Origin: Planctomycetaceae bacterium
Lineage (GTDB): Bacteria > Planctomycetota > Planctomycetia > Pirellulales > Pirellulaceae
Length of the DNA: 64,000 nt
Assembly (NCBI GenBank): GCA_002724245.1
Contig: PBOG01000064.1
Coordinates: 16,126 to 80,125 of the forward strand
Direction: 5' to 3'
Shown piece after piece: positions 56,724-64,000 of this stretch (its first letter is position 1; each line of letters starts with the position of its first letter). The notes beneath the pieces are model-generated. The model saw only the letters and a list, made by a program, of their open reading frames with translations, did not search any database and had not been told where the DNA came from. The position numbers and the translations under genes were made by a program.

Positions 56724-57689
56724 ATGAACCCAATACGGTCACTCGTATCCTGGTCACTGACAACAAGTATCACGCTGGTGGCCTTGTCGCCCAATCTCGC
56801 CTCCGCGGCGGGTGAGGGTTGGCTGGTCGACTTCGCAGAAGCCAAAGAACTGGCCGCCAAGGAAAACAAGGATATCCTGATTGAATTCACAGGATCCGAC
56901 TGGTGTCCACCGTGCAAGGCCTTGCAGAAAAATGTCCTCAGCCAGGATATTTTCAAGCGGGAAGCGCCCAAACAGTTCATCCTGCTGTTCCTCGACAACC
57001 CACGCGACAAATCGCATCAAAGTGAAGAGGAAAAGGCTCAGTACAAGCGACTTGCCGAAGCGTTTCAGGTCACGGGAGTTCCCACCGTTTTTCTGGTCGA
57101 CGCAGAGGGACGGGCTTACGCCCGGCAGGTGGGCTACAACGGTGAAAAAGCCCCTCAATACGTTGCCAACCTGTCTGAAAAAACCAAAGCTCGTGAGACA
57201 AGAGATCAATTCCTTGCCAAAGCCGAACAAGCACAGGGCGTTGCCAGGGCGCAGTTTCTCCACCAGGCGATGCAACAGATCGACACTTCACTGGTTTTGA
57301 CAACCTACAAGCAGATCGTGCAGGAAATTGTCGAGCTGGACGAAAACAATCAAGCTGGATTAAAGAACCAGTATGCTGCCAAAATTGAGCTGGAACGCAT
57401 CAAGACTTCCTCACGAATCGCCGGCCCTGATGCAACTCTCAGAAGTGTCGACAAGCTGTTGGTAGAAATGAAGCCAGAGGGTCGTGATCTCCAGGAAGCA
57501 CTGTTTCTCAAGGCTCAGATAATCTACCGCCAGGATCGGGAAGGCTGCAAACAGGCGCTCATCACCGCCCACAAGGCAGCGCCAGATTCGGACACCGCCA
57601 AGAACATCTCACGGATCTTAATGCAAGTGTTCAAGACGGCGATCGAATCCAAACCCGAACCGCCAGAGAACGACGCCCCCCAACCTTAG
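56724..57689 (+). CDS. Secreted thioredoxin-fold protein (WCPPC)
   Basis: I chose ATG 56724, where a signal peptide follows (hydrophobic 8-27, cleavage near ASAAGEG); the longer frame would add 14 residues. The 321-residue product has a thioredoxin domain (about 30-160) with active site DWCPPC (Cys61, Cys64) and the cis-Pro region GVPTVFLVD. After it comes a 150-residue helical domain with charged repeats. It likely acts as a periplasmic disulfide reductant or oxidant. It lies 150 bases after the selenoprotein-like peroxiredoxin in the same direction and could be its electron donor (inference from order and location only). Confidence 0.85.
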   Translation: MNPIRSLVSWSLTTSITLVALSPNLASAAGEGWLVDFAEAKELAAKENKDILIEFTGSDWCPPCKALQKNVLSQDIFKREAPKQFILLFLDNPRDKSHQSEEEKAQYKRLAEAFQVTGVPTVFLVDAEGRAYARQVGYNGEKAPQYVANLSEKTKARETRDQFLAKAEQAQGVARAQFLHQAMQQIDTSLVLTTYKQIVQEIVELDENNQAGLKNQYAAKIELERIKTSSRIAGPDATLRSVDKLLVEMKPEGRDLQEALFLKAQIIYRQDREGCKQALITAHKAAPDSDTAKNISRILMQVFKTAIESKPEPPENDAPQP

Positions 57690-57734
57690 GCAGCAAACTG
57701 GTCGCGCAAGGGCTTGCAGGTCAGCCGCCTTGTT

Positions 57735-57764
57735 CGTACCAGCGCAGCATGCGGCGCTGGTACG
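57735..57764. terminator. Strong hairpin between convergent genes
   Basis: CGTACCAGCGC (57735-57745) and GCGCTGGTACG (57754-57764) form a perfect 11-base stem with an 8-base loop. It sits between the convergent thioredoxin-fold and Gfo/Idh/MocA genes. No T run follows, so it may act as a bidirectional terminator or a transcript stabiliser. Confidence 0.5.
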
Positions 57765-57858
57765 GTTGACTCCCGTAGCCGCGCAGCCTGCCACGGTACA
57801 TTGCGCGCGCCCAGCCTTGTGAGCAACTGAGCTACCCTGGTGGATTACCCTGATGGAA

Positions 57859-59181
57859 CTACAGAGTCCATCCCTTGCGGTATTCCTTATGAATCAAGGA
57901 CTGCGCTGCCGCAGAGTTCGTGACTTTAAGATTGGCCGCATCCCATTCCAGTGTCTGGCCAGTGCGGTAAGCAACGGTTCCCAGCAAAACAGATTCGGTC
58001 AGCGCGCCGGAGTAACGGAAGTTACAAGTCGTCGTACCACCGTTCTTGATCGCATGCACCCACTCGTTGTGATGCCCGATCGACTTGGGAATCGAAGGGT
58101 CGGGGGCTTTGTAATCCGCAAAACGATCTTTTGGCAATAGACAACGCTGTCCGTAGTTCGCCAGAATCATCCCGTCGTCGCCGACAAATAACTGCCCACC
58201 GCCGGTCCCCATCGGCTTTCCATTCTGGTCACGTGGATCTTCCTTGAGAAGTGCGTCCAGTTGGGGAGGTTTCTTCCCGCTGTCATACCAGAACAGACGC
58301 AGTGGTGGATGCGTGCCTCGGGCCGGGTAATCGTAGGTTGCCTGGCAATAACGCGGTGTCGTCACCGCATCGACCGGTGGACCTGAAGCGGATACGCGAA
58401 CCGGATTCATCAAGTCCAGTGCCCAGTGTGCCAGATCCATATAGTGACAACCAAAATCCCCCAGCGTCCCCGTTCCATAATCCCAGAAACGCCGCCAGTT
58501 GAATGGGTGAACGCCTTCACTATACGGGCGTTTGACCGCTGGCCCTAGCCACAGATCCCAGTCCAGATGGGCCGGTGCCTGGGTATTCGTGGTGAACTTG
58601 CCGTCTGTGTAGACCGCCGACGCCCAGACGTGCGCTTCACGCACCTTGCCAATCGCGCCCGCTTGTACCAATTCAACAACACGTCGGTAATTATCACCGG
58701 CGTGAATCTGTGTCCCCATCTGGGTAACCAGTTTATGCTCCGCGGCCAGGTCCGCGAGCACACGCGCTTCATAGACCGTGTGAGTCAGTGGCTTTTCACA
58801 GTAAACATGTTTCTTCAGACGTAATGCCATCGCAGAAGCCGGGGCATGGGTATGATCTGGCGTACCCACAACAACTGCGTCAATGCGATCCGCTTCCCGG
58901 TCAAGCATGTCACGAAAATCAGCGTACTTCCGCGCCCCCGGGAAACGCGCGGCCCCCTTCTCGAGCAGCTGTTGGTCGACATCGGCAATCGCCACGATGT
59001 CCTGGCTGGCAACGCCAGCAATGTCAGCGCCGGCCCTTCCCGTCGCGCCAACCCCGGCAATTCGCAGACGCTCATTGGGCGAATCGGCCGCACGGGGCGC
59101 AGTACCGGAGACAAAAAAGCCTGCCGCAGCGCCAGCCGTCGCTCCTTGCAAAACAGTCCGTCGTGACAATTTACGGTTCAT
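57859..59181 (-). CDS. Gfo/Idh/MocA family oxidoreductase, Tat-exported
   Basis: A 440-residue protein with a Tat signal (SRRTVLQGATAGAAAG). Rossmann start LRIAGVGATGRAGADIAG, then GTPDHTHAPASAMALRLKKHVYCEKPLTHT with the EKP Lys. The C-terminal domain has FGCHYMDLAHWALDL with the conserved His pattern. Compared with the copy at 54.3 kb the two share the architecture but few residues outside the core. AAGGGG 7 bases before ATG. Substrate unknown, probably a carbohydrate or polyol. Confidence 0.9.
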   Translation of the reverse strand: MNRKLSRRTVLQGATAGAAAGFFVSGTAPRAADSPNERLRIAGVGATGRAGADIAGVASQDIVAIADVDQQLLEKGAARFPGARKYADFRDMLDREADRIDAVVVGTPDHTHAPASAMALRLKKHVYCEKPLTHTVYEARVLADLAAEHKLVTQMGTQIHAGDNYRRVVELVQAGAIGKVREAHVWASAVYTDGKFTTNTQAPAHLDWDLWLGPAVKRPYSEGVHPFNWRRFWDYGTGTLGDFGCHYMDLAHWALDLMNPVRVSASGPPVDAVTTPRYCQATYDYPARGTHPPLRLFWYDSGKKPPQLDALLKEDPRDQNGKPMGTGGGQLFVGDDGMILANYGQRCLLPKDRFADYKAPDPSIPKSIGHHNEWVHAIKNGGTTTCNFRYSGALTESVLLGTVAYRTGQTLEWDAANLKVTNSAAAQSLIHKEYRKGWTL

Positions 59182-59285
59182 GAACTGACCCCTTCTAAGG
59201 TTAATATTTCCAGCTGCTTTGACTCAAAGCGAATACTTGAAGCTCCTGCCCTGCTACAGCATCTGATAATGCGTCCCTCAAGCCA

Positions 59286-62246
59286 CTAGCGTAGACTCTC
59301 CAGAAAAGCCAGCAGATCGGCTACCTGCTCCTTGGTCATGTCTCGCAATAGCAAATCGGGCATGAGTGATTGTTGCTGCGGCACGAGCTGTTCGACATCA
59401 GCCGCATCGTACGTCATCACCTTGTTCTTGGCATCCTTCAGCACTACCGTCTCTGCATCCTTCTTGAGCAGCAACCCAGTGAAAACTTGCCCGTCCACGG
59501 TTTCCAACAGGTACGTTCGATACTTGGGCTCAATCTCGCGAGACGGGTACAGAATCGTATCCAGCAACTTGCCGCGGTCCTTGTACTTTTTGCCAATCTC
59601 GCTGAGATCGGGCCCTACATCGGCGCCTTTCGATTGGACTTTATGGCAATTGCGACATTGCACGCCAGCCGCTTCCAGGAAGAACTTCCGGCCACGTTGT
59701 GCATCACCTTCCAGTGCCAGGATGACTTCCGGACGGATCACACTCCCGAGTCGCTGCACACGTTGCTCTTCAGGCAAAAACTGTTCGAACAAGTCTCGCA
59801 CGTGCGCTGCCTGATGACCGGCACCCCGTGACACAACCTGCTCACCGACACGCTTGCCTAGCTGCTCTCGTTGTAACGCGTGCAACAACCGCAAAGCTCC
59901 GCCCGTGGTACCCAGGAGCTGGTCAATCAAACGCTGACGATCACTATCCTGCCTGGCCTGCCGGAGCTGCGTGAGCGTCGGAGCGGTGGGATCTGCCGGC
60001 TTCTCCGGTGCCGATAAACCGGCAATCCAGTCATGGAGCAAGGCGACGCCTTGTCGATCGACGACCAACGATCCGATGCGTGGCATTCTTCCTGGCCCCA
60101 ATTTAGACGTCCGGTATAACAGGACCGAGCGATAGGGGTGCCCCGGATCAATCAACTGTGCGTCTGAAAGGAAAAAACCACCTTGCTCAGGCTTCACATT
60201 GGCGACCCCCATTTCCTCGAGTTTGACTGTCGACAACAACAGAAATTCACCATTGCCGCCTCCCCACTTGCGGTGACAGTGTGAACAGTTGGCATGCAGG
60301 TAAGACCGGCCTCGCGCATTGAGCTCCTGCGAGTCATCATGGGGATCGACCAGATGCGGCAACTGCTCGGGCGTCGACGGCAAGTCCTCGCTAAACAGAC
60401 CCAAACGCTGGAACATCGCAAGCTGATTTTCGCGGCCGCCATCGTGCGCAATATCTCGATTGATCTGTAGTGTGTTGATCCCCAGTACATACTTGGCTGC
60501 CATATTGTGACAGACGGTACATTCCGCCCGACTCGGAAGACGCCAGGTCTGGGTGCGCACGCCATTCGGTGCGGCACGGTCTTTGATCTTCAATTTCAAA
60601 TCTCGCCCCAACGTATCTTCCAGCAATACGGCATCTGTCTGCTCGTCATTCCAGACATAGGTATATCCGCGCCAAAACTGGTCTCCGACATTCTCGTCGC
60701 CGCTCAGCTTTTCGTAATGCAAGATCCGCGTCTCTAACCGACGGCGACTGGCAGGTTTCCCCACCTCCATTTCCATCGAAATGGTCTCGACAGCGACTGT
60801 ACCATCAGGGAACTTCCAGCCATGCGGCGCACCGGGCGCCGGCTGCGGGTAAGTAATCCCATCGAATTCGATCTGTGAATCATGCGGCAGCGCCAAGAAA
60901 CGCTCCTTCGTAGCCCCGTCACTCCACTGTTCGGCGGCGACCTGGTAGGGAAGTACTCCAACCGCAGGGCGGTGTTCGGCGACCGAAGCAAACAACCCTG
61001 TTTCGCTGAGCTTCCGCGGAAAATCGACCCGGACACCAAAGTCCGGATTCTTCTCAAGCTGGTAGATGCGTCCACTGATGTGGTCCACCAGGAAAATCTC
61101 TCCTTTCCGGTCCTCAGCAAACCCCACTAACCGAAGCGTTGAATCAAGCAACTCGCGTTGCTCGGTGACCTGCTTCTTTTCCCGATCGTAACGCAACATC
61201 CAGATCTTCCCGGTGTCGTAATCACCGTAAATGTAAGCGCCACGCAATTCAGTCAACCGGCTGCCATGATAGACGTAACCCCCGGTAATCGAACGGAATT
61301 CCGCATGGTCATGCTCGACAATCGGCGGCACGAAAGGCGTTGGTCCCCGGCTGCGTTCGGGACGGAAAGGATGACTTCCCTCCATTACACTCCACCCGTA
61401 ATTGCCACCCCGTTGGATCACGAACACCTGTTCCCATAAATCCTGGCCCACGTTTCCTGTCCAGAGATCCCCGGTCTGACGATCGAATGCGAATTTCCAT
61501 GGCTGGCGTAGGCCATAGGCCCAGATCTCCCCACGCGCTCCCTCAACTTCGACAAAAGGATTGTCCGCCGGGATCCGATACCTGCGCCCCTCGTCCTGAT
61601 GATCTACATCGATCCGTAGAATCGCTCCCGAGAGATTGCTGATGTCCTGCCCGTTCTTATACTGATCGGCGATGCCACTGGAATCACCTGTGGCAACATA
61701 CAGGTACCCGTCCGGACCAAACCGCAAACAACCACCGTTATGCCCTCCGGAAGGCCACTCCAACAAAACCACTTCGCTGCCCAGTTCCGCACGATTTGAA
61801 TTGTCGCGTCGGACTTGAAATCGGGAAACGCGTGTCCCCTTCGGCTCCTCTTTTTTGTCATCGAGAACATAGGTCACATAAAAGTAACCGTTGCGCTGGA
61901 ACTGGGGATGAAATGCCAGACCATAAACGACCTTTCCCACGTCCAGCAGGAGATCCGAGGTCTGTGTTTGCCCCTTGTTTTCAAACGAAAAAATCTTTCC
62001 GTAGCGTTCTGCGACAAACAACCGGTCCGACCCAGGTGCTGACGTGACAGCGAGCGGTTCGTCGAACTTGAGTTCCGGAAACGCCACGCGGGTCCGATAC
62101 GGGGGTTGTGGATCCGGCGAGCCGGCAATCCGGGAAGTCGTCCAAAGCGGACGCTGCTGCGCAAGCCCCACCCCTGATATCACACTCCACATCACTGGCA
62201 ACAATACGGGAAGCAATTTTCCGCGCGACAAAAAGTGGCTATGCAT
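59286..62246 (-). CDS. PQQ-type sugar dehydrogenase fused to three-heme-motif cytochrome domains
   Basis: A 986-residue secreted protein with a signal peptide (hydrophobic 11-28, cleavage near GLAQQ). The N-terminal ~390 residues are a glucose/sorbosone-dehydrogenase-like beta propeller (LFVAERYGKIFSF, GLAFHPQFQRNGYFYVTYV, HNGGCLRFGPDGYLYVATGD). Then CTVCH (576-580) and CSHCH (654-658) in a middle domain of the type found next to such propellers, and a C-terminal Pirellula-type domain with CRNCH (864-868) and VDGQVFTGLLLKKD. The design suggests substrate oxidation by a PQQ site with electrons passed to hemes in the same chain. PQQ synthesis genes are not in the window. GAGG 7 bases before ATG. 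Confidence 0.88.
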   Translation of the reverse strand: MHSHFLSRGKLLPVLLPVMWSVISGVGLAQQRPLWTTSRIAGSPDPQPPYRTRVAFPELKFDEPLAVTSAPGSDRLFVAERYGKIFSFENKGQTQTSDLLLDVGKVVYGLAFHPQFQRNGYFYVTYVLDDKKEEPKGTRVSRFQVRRDNSNRAELGSEVVLLEWPSGGHNGGCLRFGPDGYLYVATGDSSGIADQYKNGQDISNLSGAILRIDVDHQDEGRRYRIPADNPFVEVEGARGEIWAYGLRQPWKFAFDRQTGDLWTGNVGQDLWEQVFVIQRGGNYGWSVMEGSHPFRPERSRGPTPFVPPIVEHDHAEFRSITGGYVYHGSRLTELRGAYIYGDYDTGKIWMLRYDREKKQVTEQRELLDSTLRLVGFAEDRKGEIFLVDHISGRIYQLEKNPDFGVRVDFPRKLSETGLFASVAEHRPAVGVLPYQVAAEQWSDGATKERFLALPHDSQIEFDGITYPQPAPGAPHGWKFPDGTVAVETISMEMEVGKPASRRRLETRILHYEKLSGDENVGDQFWRGYTYVWNDEQTDAVLLEDTLGRDLKLKIKDRAAPNGVRTQTWRLPSRAECTVCHNMAAKYVLGINTLQINRDIAHDGGRENQLAMFQRLGLFSEDLPSTPEQLPHLVDPHDDSQELNARGRSYLHANCSHCHRKWGGGNGEFLLLSTVKLEEMGVANVKPEQGGFFLSDAQLIDPGHPYRSVLLYRTSKLGPGRMPRIGSLVVDRQGVALLHDWIAGLSAPEKPADPTAPTLTQLRQARQDSDRQRLIDQLLGTTGGALRLLHALQREQLGKRVGEQVVSRGAGHQAAHVRDLFEQFLPEEQRVQRLGSVIRPEVILALEGDAQRGRKFFLEAAGVQCRNCHKVQSKGADVGPDLSEIGKKYKDRGKLLDTILYPSREIEPKYRTYLLETVDGQVFTGLLLKKDAETVVLKDAKNKVMTYDAADVEQLVPQQQSLMPDLLLRDMTKEQVADLLAFLESLR

Positions 62247-62372
62247 CGTCGGACCTCATCTTGGAAGACGATCGGCTGGAAACGGAAAGACCAGATTATA
62301 CGGCGAGCGGCCGCGCGGCAACCTTTGGGGGGCGACCTGGTAGCAGCCGTCCGCTTCCGGGACTGTAACCGC

Positions 62373-63146
62373 TTAACTCCGGCCAATAATGTAGCCCTGG
62401 GGATCGACACGCTCTCGCAAAATCTGCAGCTCCTCGTCGCTGGGTGCAGGTGTTTCACTCAGTTCGGGGCTGACCAGCAGTTCAAACCCGGTATTTGCAC
62501 GCACCTCCTCCAGAGAGACCTCGGGGTGCAATGCTTCCACACACATGCGTTTACTATCCTGGTCAAAACCCAGCACAGCTAGATTCGTCACGACCTTATG
62601 AGGCCCCGTCCCCCTGGGCAAACCGGCCGCCTCCCGAGCTCCCGGGCCATGGAGATAACCCGGCGTGGTAACAAAATCGACACGCTCCACAAAACGCCGC
62701 CGATCGTGGGGCGTTAAGACCAGGATCCGACGACAGAGTGACCCCAGGTCATTGGCACCTCCGCTCCCTGGCAACCGAACGCGTGGCTGCTGATAGTCTT
62801 CTCCGATCATCGTCGAATTCAAATTGCCGTACACGTCGATCTGCGCGCCTCCCAGAAACGTGTAGTCAACCAATCCTCGTTGGCACGTTTCCATGACGTC
62901 GTTCATACTCGTCGCCATCAACCCCTGGTAAAACGTGCGCGAGTCACCAACGCTGATCGGCATCCGTGGCAGGCGAGGCCCCACCCCTCCCGCTTCGAAC
63001 ATGAGCGTCAACCCTGGTGCAGCAGTCATCTGCGCCAACATTGCAGCCGCGCACGGTGCACCGGTACCGACGACGACCATGGCGTTGTCTTCCAGCAGGC
63101 GCGCCGCCACACAAATCATCAGCTCTTGTGCATTACAGGACGGCAT
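62373..63146 (-). CDS. CoA-transferase beta-type subunit (GctB/IpdB-like)
   Basis: I chose ATG 63146, with AAGGAAGGG a few bases upstream; an in-frame ATG at 63164 is possible. The 257-residue product is a family I CoA-transferase subunit: MVVVGTGAPCAAAMLAQ, LMFEAGGVGPRLP and FLGGAQIDVYGNLNS. These belong to GctB-like subunits, whose relatives include the IpdB hydrolase of steroid ring opening. The conserved EAGG stretch occurs in place of the usual SENG-type region, so a catalytic Glu is plausible but not certain. The alpha subunit is not adjacent downstream; the next gene upstream is an RraA-family protein 39 bases away. Confidence 0.75.
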   Translation of the reverse strand: MPSCNAQELMICVAARLLEDNAMVVVGTGAPCAAAMLAQMTAAPGLTLMFEAGGVGPRLPRMPISVGDSRTFYQGLMATSMNDVMETCQRGLVDYTFLGGAQIDVYGNLNSTMIGEDYQQPRVRLPGSGGANDLGSLCRRILVLTPHDRRRFVERVDFVTTPGYLHGPGAREAAGLPRGTGPHKVVTNLAVLGFDQDSKRMCVEALHPEVSLEEVRANTGFELLVSPELSETPAPSDEELQILRERVDPQGYIIGRS

Positions 63147-63185
63147 TGACCCTTCCTTCGGCATCCAGGCACTTCGGTATCTCGA

Positions 63186-63911
63186 CTAACTCCGTTTGAC
63201 ACGAGCCTGCAATTGCGCGACGGCCTCCATAAACTCACCTCGCAACGCATCGTACTGGACTATCGACTTCTCGCCGGGAGCCTTGACGTAATCCAACACA
63301 ATCTCCTCGGCAGCGACAAATTCGCCCGCAACATCCGCGACCTCGGCAGCCAGTTCGACAGGAATTTCAGAGACTCCATTGGCATCGGCGTGTAACAAGT
63401 CGCCTTGCCGCACCATCAACCCGCCGATCCTCACTGGAAGTCCAAGATGGAGCATGTGGCAATACCCGTGGGAACAAATGGTCGATCCGGTGAACACCGA
63501 ATAACCCAGTGCCCGCACTTGCTCTAAATCACGTCCCGCGCCATTCGTAATCAGTCCGGTAGAGCCAAACGCCTGGTACGTCGAGCACATGACTTCACCA
63601 AAGACGGCGGCAGCTGGTGCGTCATCAACATCCTGAAAAACGACCATCGCGGGCCCTGGCAGTTGCTGAAACTGTTCCAGCTGCGCCTGAATGCTGCCAT
63701 ATGCATCACCGCCTTCCGCAGGTGAATCTGAGCGAAATTGCGCAGTCGCTGCGAAGCCCACTACGGGGGCAAAGTCCGGAAAATTCGACCGGATACGGGC
63801 ATCCATATAGCCACGATTACGAGGCCTGACATCGAACAACTCAATTACGTTGCAAATCGTCGGGGTATCAAACTTTGCGAGTTTATCGAGACATGCCTGC
63901 GAGATCGTCAT
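63186..63911 (-). CDS. RraA family protein
   Basis: A 241-residue protein of the RraA/HMG-aldolase family, which includes 4-hydroxy-4-methyl-2-oxoglutarate aldolases and the RNase E regulator RraA. Marks: CNVIELFDVRPRNRGYM near the start, NGAGRDLEQVRALGYSVF with the Arg-Asp of the metal/substrate site, and LHADANGVSEIPVELAAEV. Aldolase-like activity on an oxo acid is more likely than RNase control here, given the length and a CoA-transferase neighbour on the same strand. AGGGAGAG lies just before the ATG. The first genes of this operon may lie beyond base 64000. Confidence 0.8.
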   Translation of the reverse strand: MTISQACLDKLAKFDTPTICNVIELFDVRPRNRGYMDARIRSNFPDFAPVVGFAATAQFRSDSPAEGGDAYGSIQAQLEQFQQLPGPAMVVFQDVDDAPAAAVFGEVMCSTYQAFGSTGLITNGAGRDLEQVRALGYSVFTGSTICSHGYCHMLHLGLPVRIGGLMVRQGDLLHADANGVSEIPVELAAEVADVAGEFVAAEEIVLDYVKAPGEKSIVQYDALRGEFMEAVAQLQARVKRS

Positions 63912-64000
63912 CGGTACTCTCCCTGAATTGCTTTCAGCTGATTTGTCGGGCCAACCTAACAGCCATAGACCGCGCAGACAAGCAGTTGCGAGTCCACGTC

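Noticed and set aside
1-64000. tRNA, rRNA or mobile elements
   Set aside because: No cloverleaf, rRNA-like stretch, transposase, integrase or terminal inverted repeats were seen on reading the intergenic regions.

Overview
The window looks like chromosomal DNA of a planctomycete of the Pirellula/Rhodopirellula type. The signs are three DUF1501 proteins with Tat signals, a PSCyt2/PSD1 (DUF1549/DUF1553) protein, a PSCyt1-WD40-PPC fusion, a sugar dehydrogenase fused to Pirellula-type CxxCH domains, two Tat-exported Gfo/Idh/MocA oxidoreductases and very large secreted beta-rich proteins. GC content is moderate to high and fairly even. I saw no rRNA, tRNA, CRISPR array, insertion sequence or prophage.

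Layout. 1-6.4 kb: a truncated M81 (MlrC-like) peptidase, a tandem DUF350 membrane protein, a SpoU-type RNA methyltransferase, a membrane-anchored SGNH hydrolase, a gluzincin-like protein and a zinc-ligand-poor MDR dehydrogenase. 6.6-14.2 kb: a same-strand trio DUF1501 / PSCyt2-PSD1 / PSCyt1-WD40-PPC. 14.2-18.8 kb: alpha/beta hydrolase, secreted M20 amidohydrolase and a zinc-ribbon/TM protein. 18.8-33.5 kb (minus strand): ABC-2 permease, GT87-like glycosyltransferase, FG-GAP lipoprotein with a CxxCH motif, then two giant envelope proteins (2355 and 1156 aa) joined by an ATGA overlap. 33.6-36.9 kb: inositol monophosphatase family protein, a hypothetical protein and a secreted cyclophilin. 37.2-44.5 kb: LysR regulator, gltB and gltD (glutamate synthase). 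44.6-47.6 kb: two more DUF1501 proteins. 47.8-54.3 kb: OleA/FabH-like ketosynthase, HExxH secreted protein, 2-hydroxyacid dehydrogenase, sugar isomerase/epimerase, folD and queA. 54.3-62.2 kb: Gfo/Idh/MocA, a peroxiredoxin broken by an in-frame UGA, a secreted thioredoxin-fold protein, a second Gfo/Idh/MocA and a sugar dehydrogenase-cytochrome fusion. 62.4-63.9 kb: CoA-transferase beta-type subunit and RraA-family protein.

Two results stand out. First, the split peroxiredoxin at 55974-56573 reads as one selenoprotein: UGA sits exactly at the peroxidatic Cys position, the same frame continues for 130 codons, and a 7-bp hairpin with a CGTGT loop lies 21 nt after the UGA, which fits the bacterial SECIS pattern. 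A secreted CPPC thioredoxin-fold protein follows and could be its reductant. Second, the coupled giant proteins at 22916-33450 appear to be three copies of one roughly 1100-residue module (beta-rich ectodomain plus C-terminal membrane helices), two of them fused; I cannot assign a function.

All assignments come from reading motifs by eye. No database search was run.
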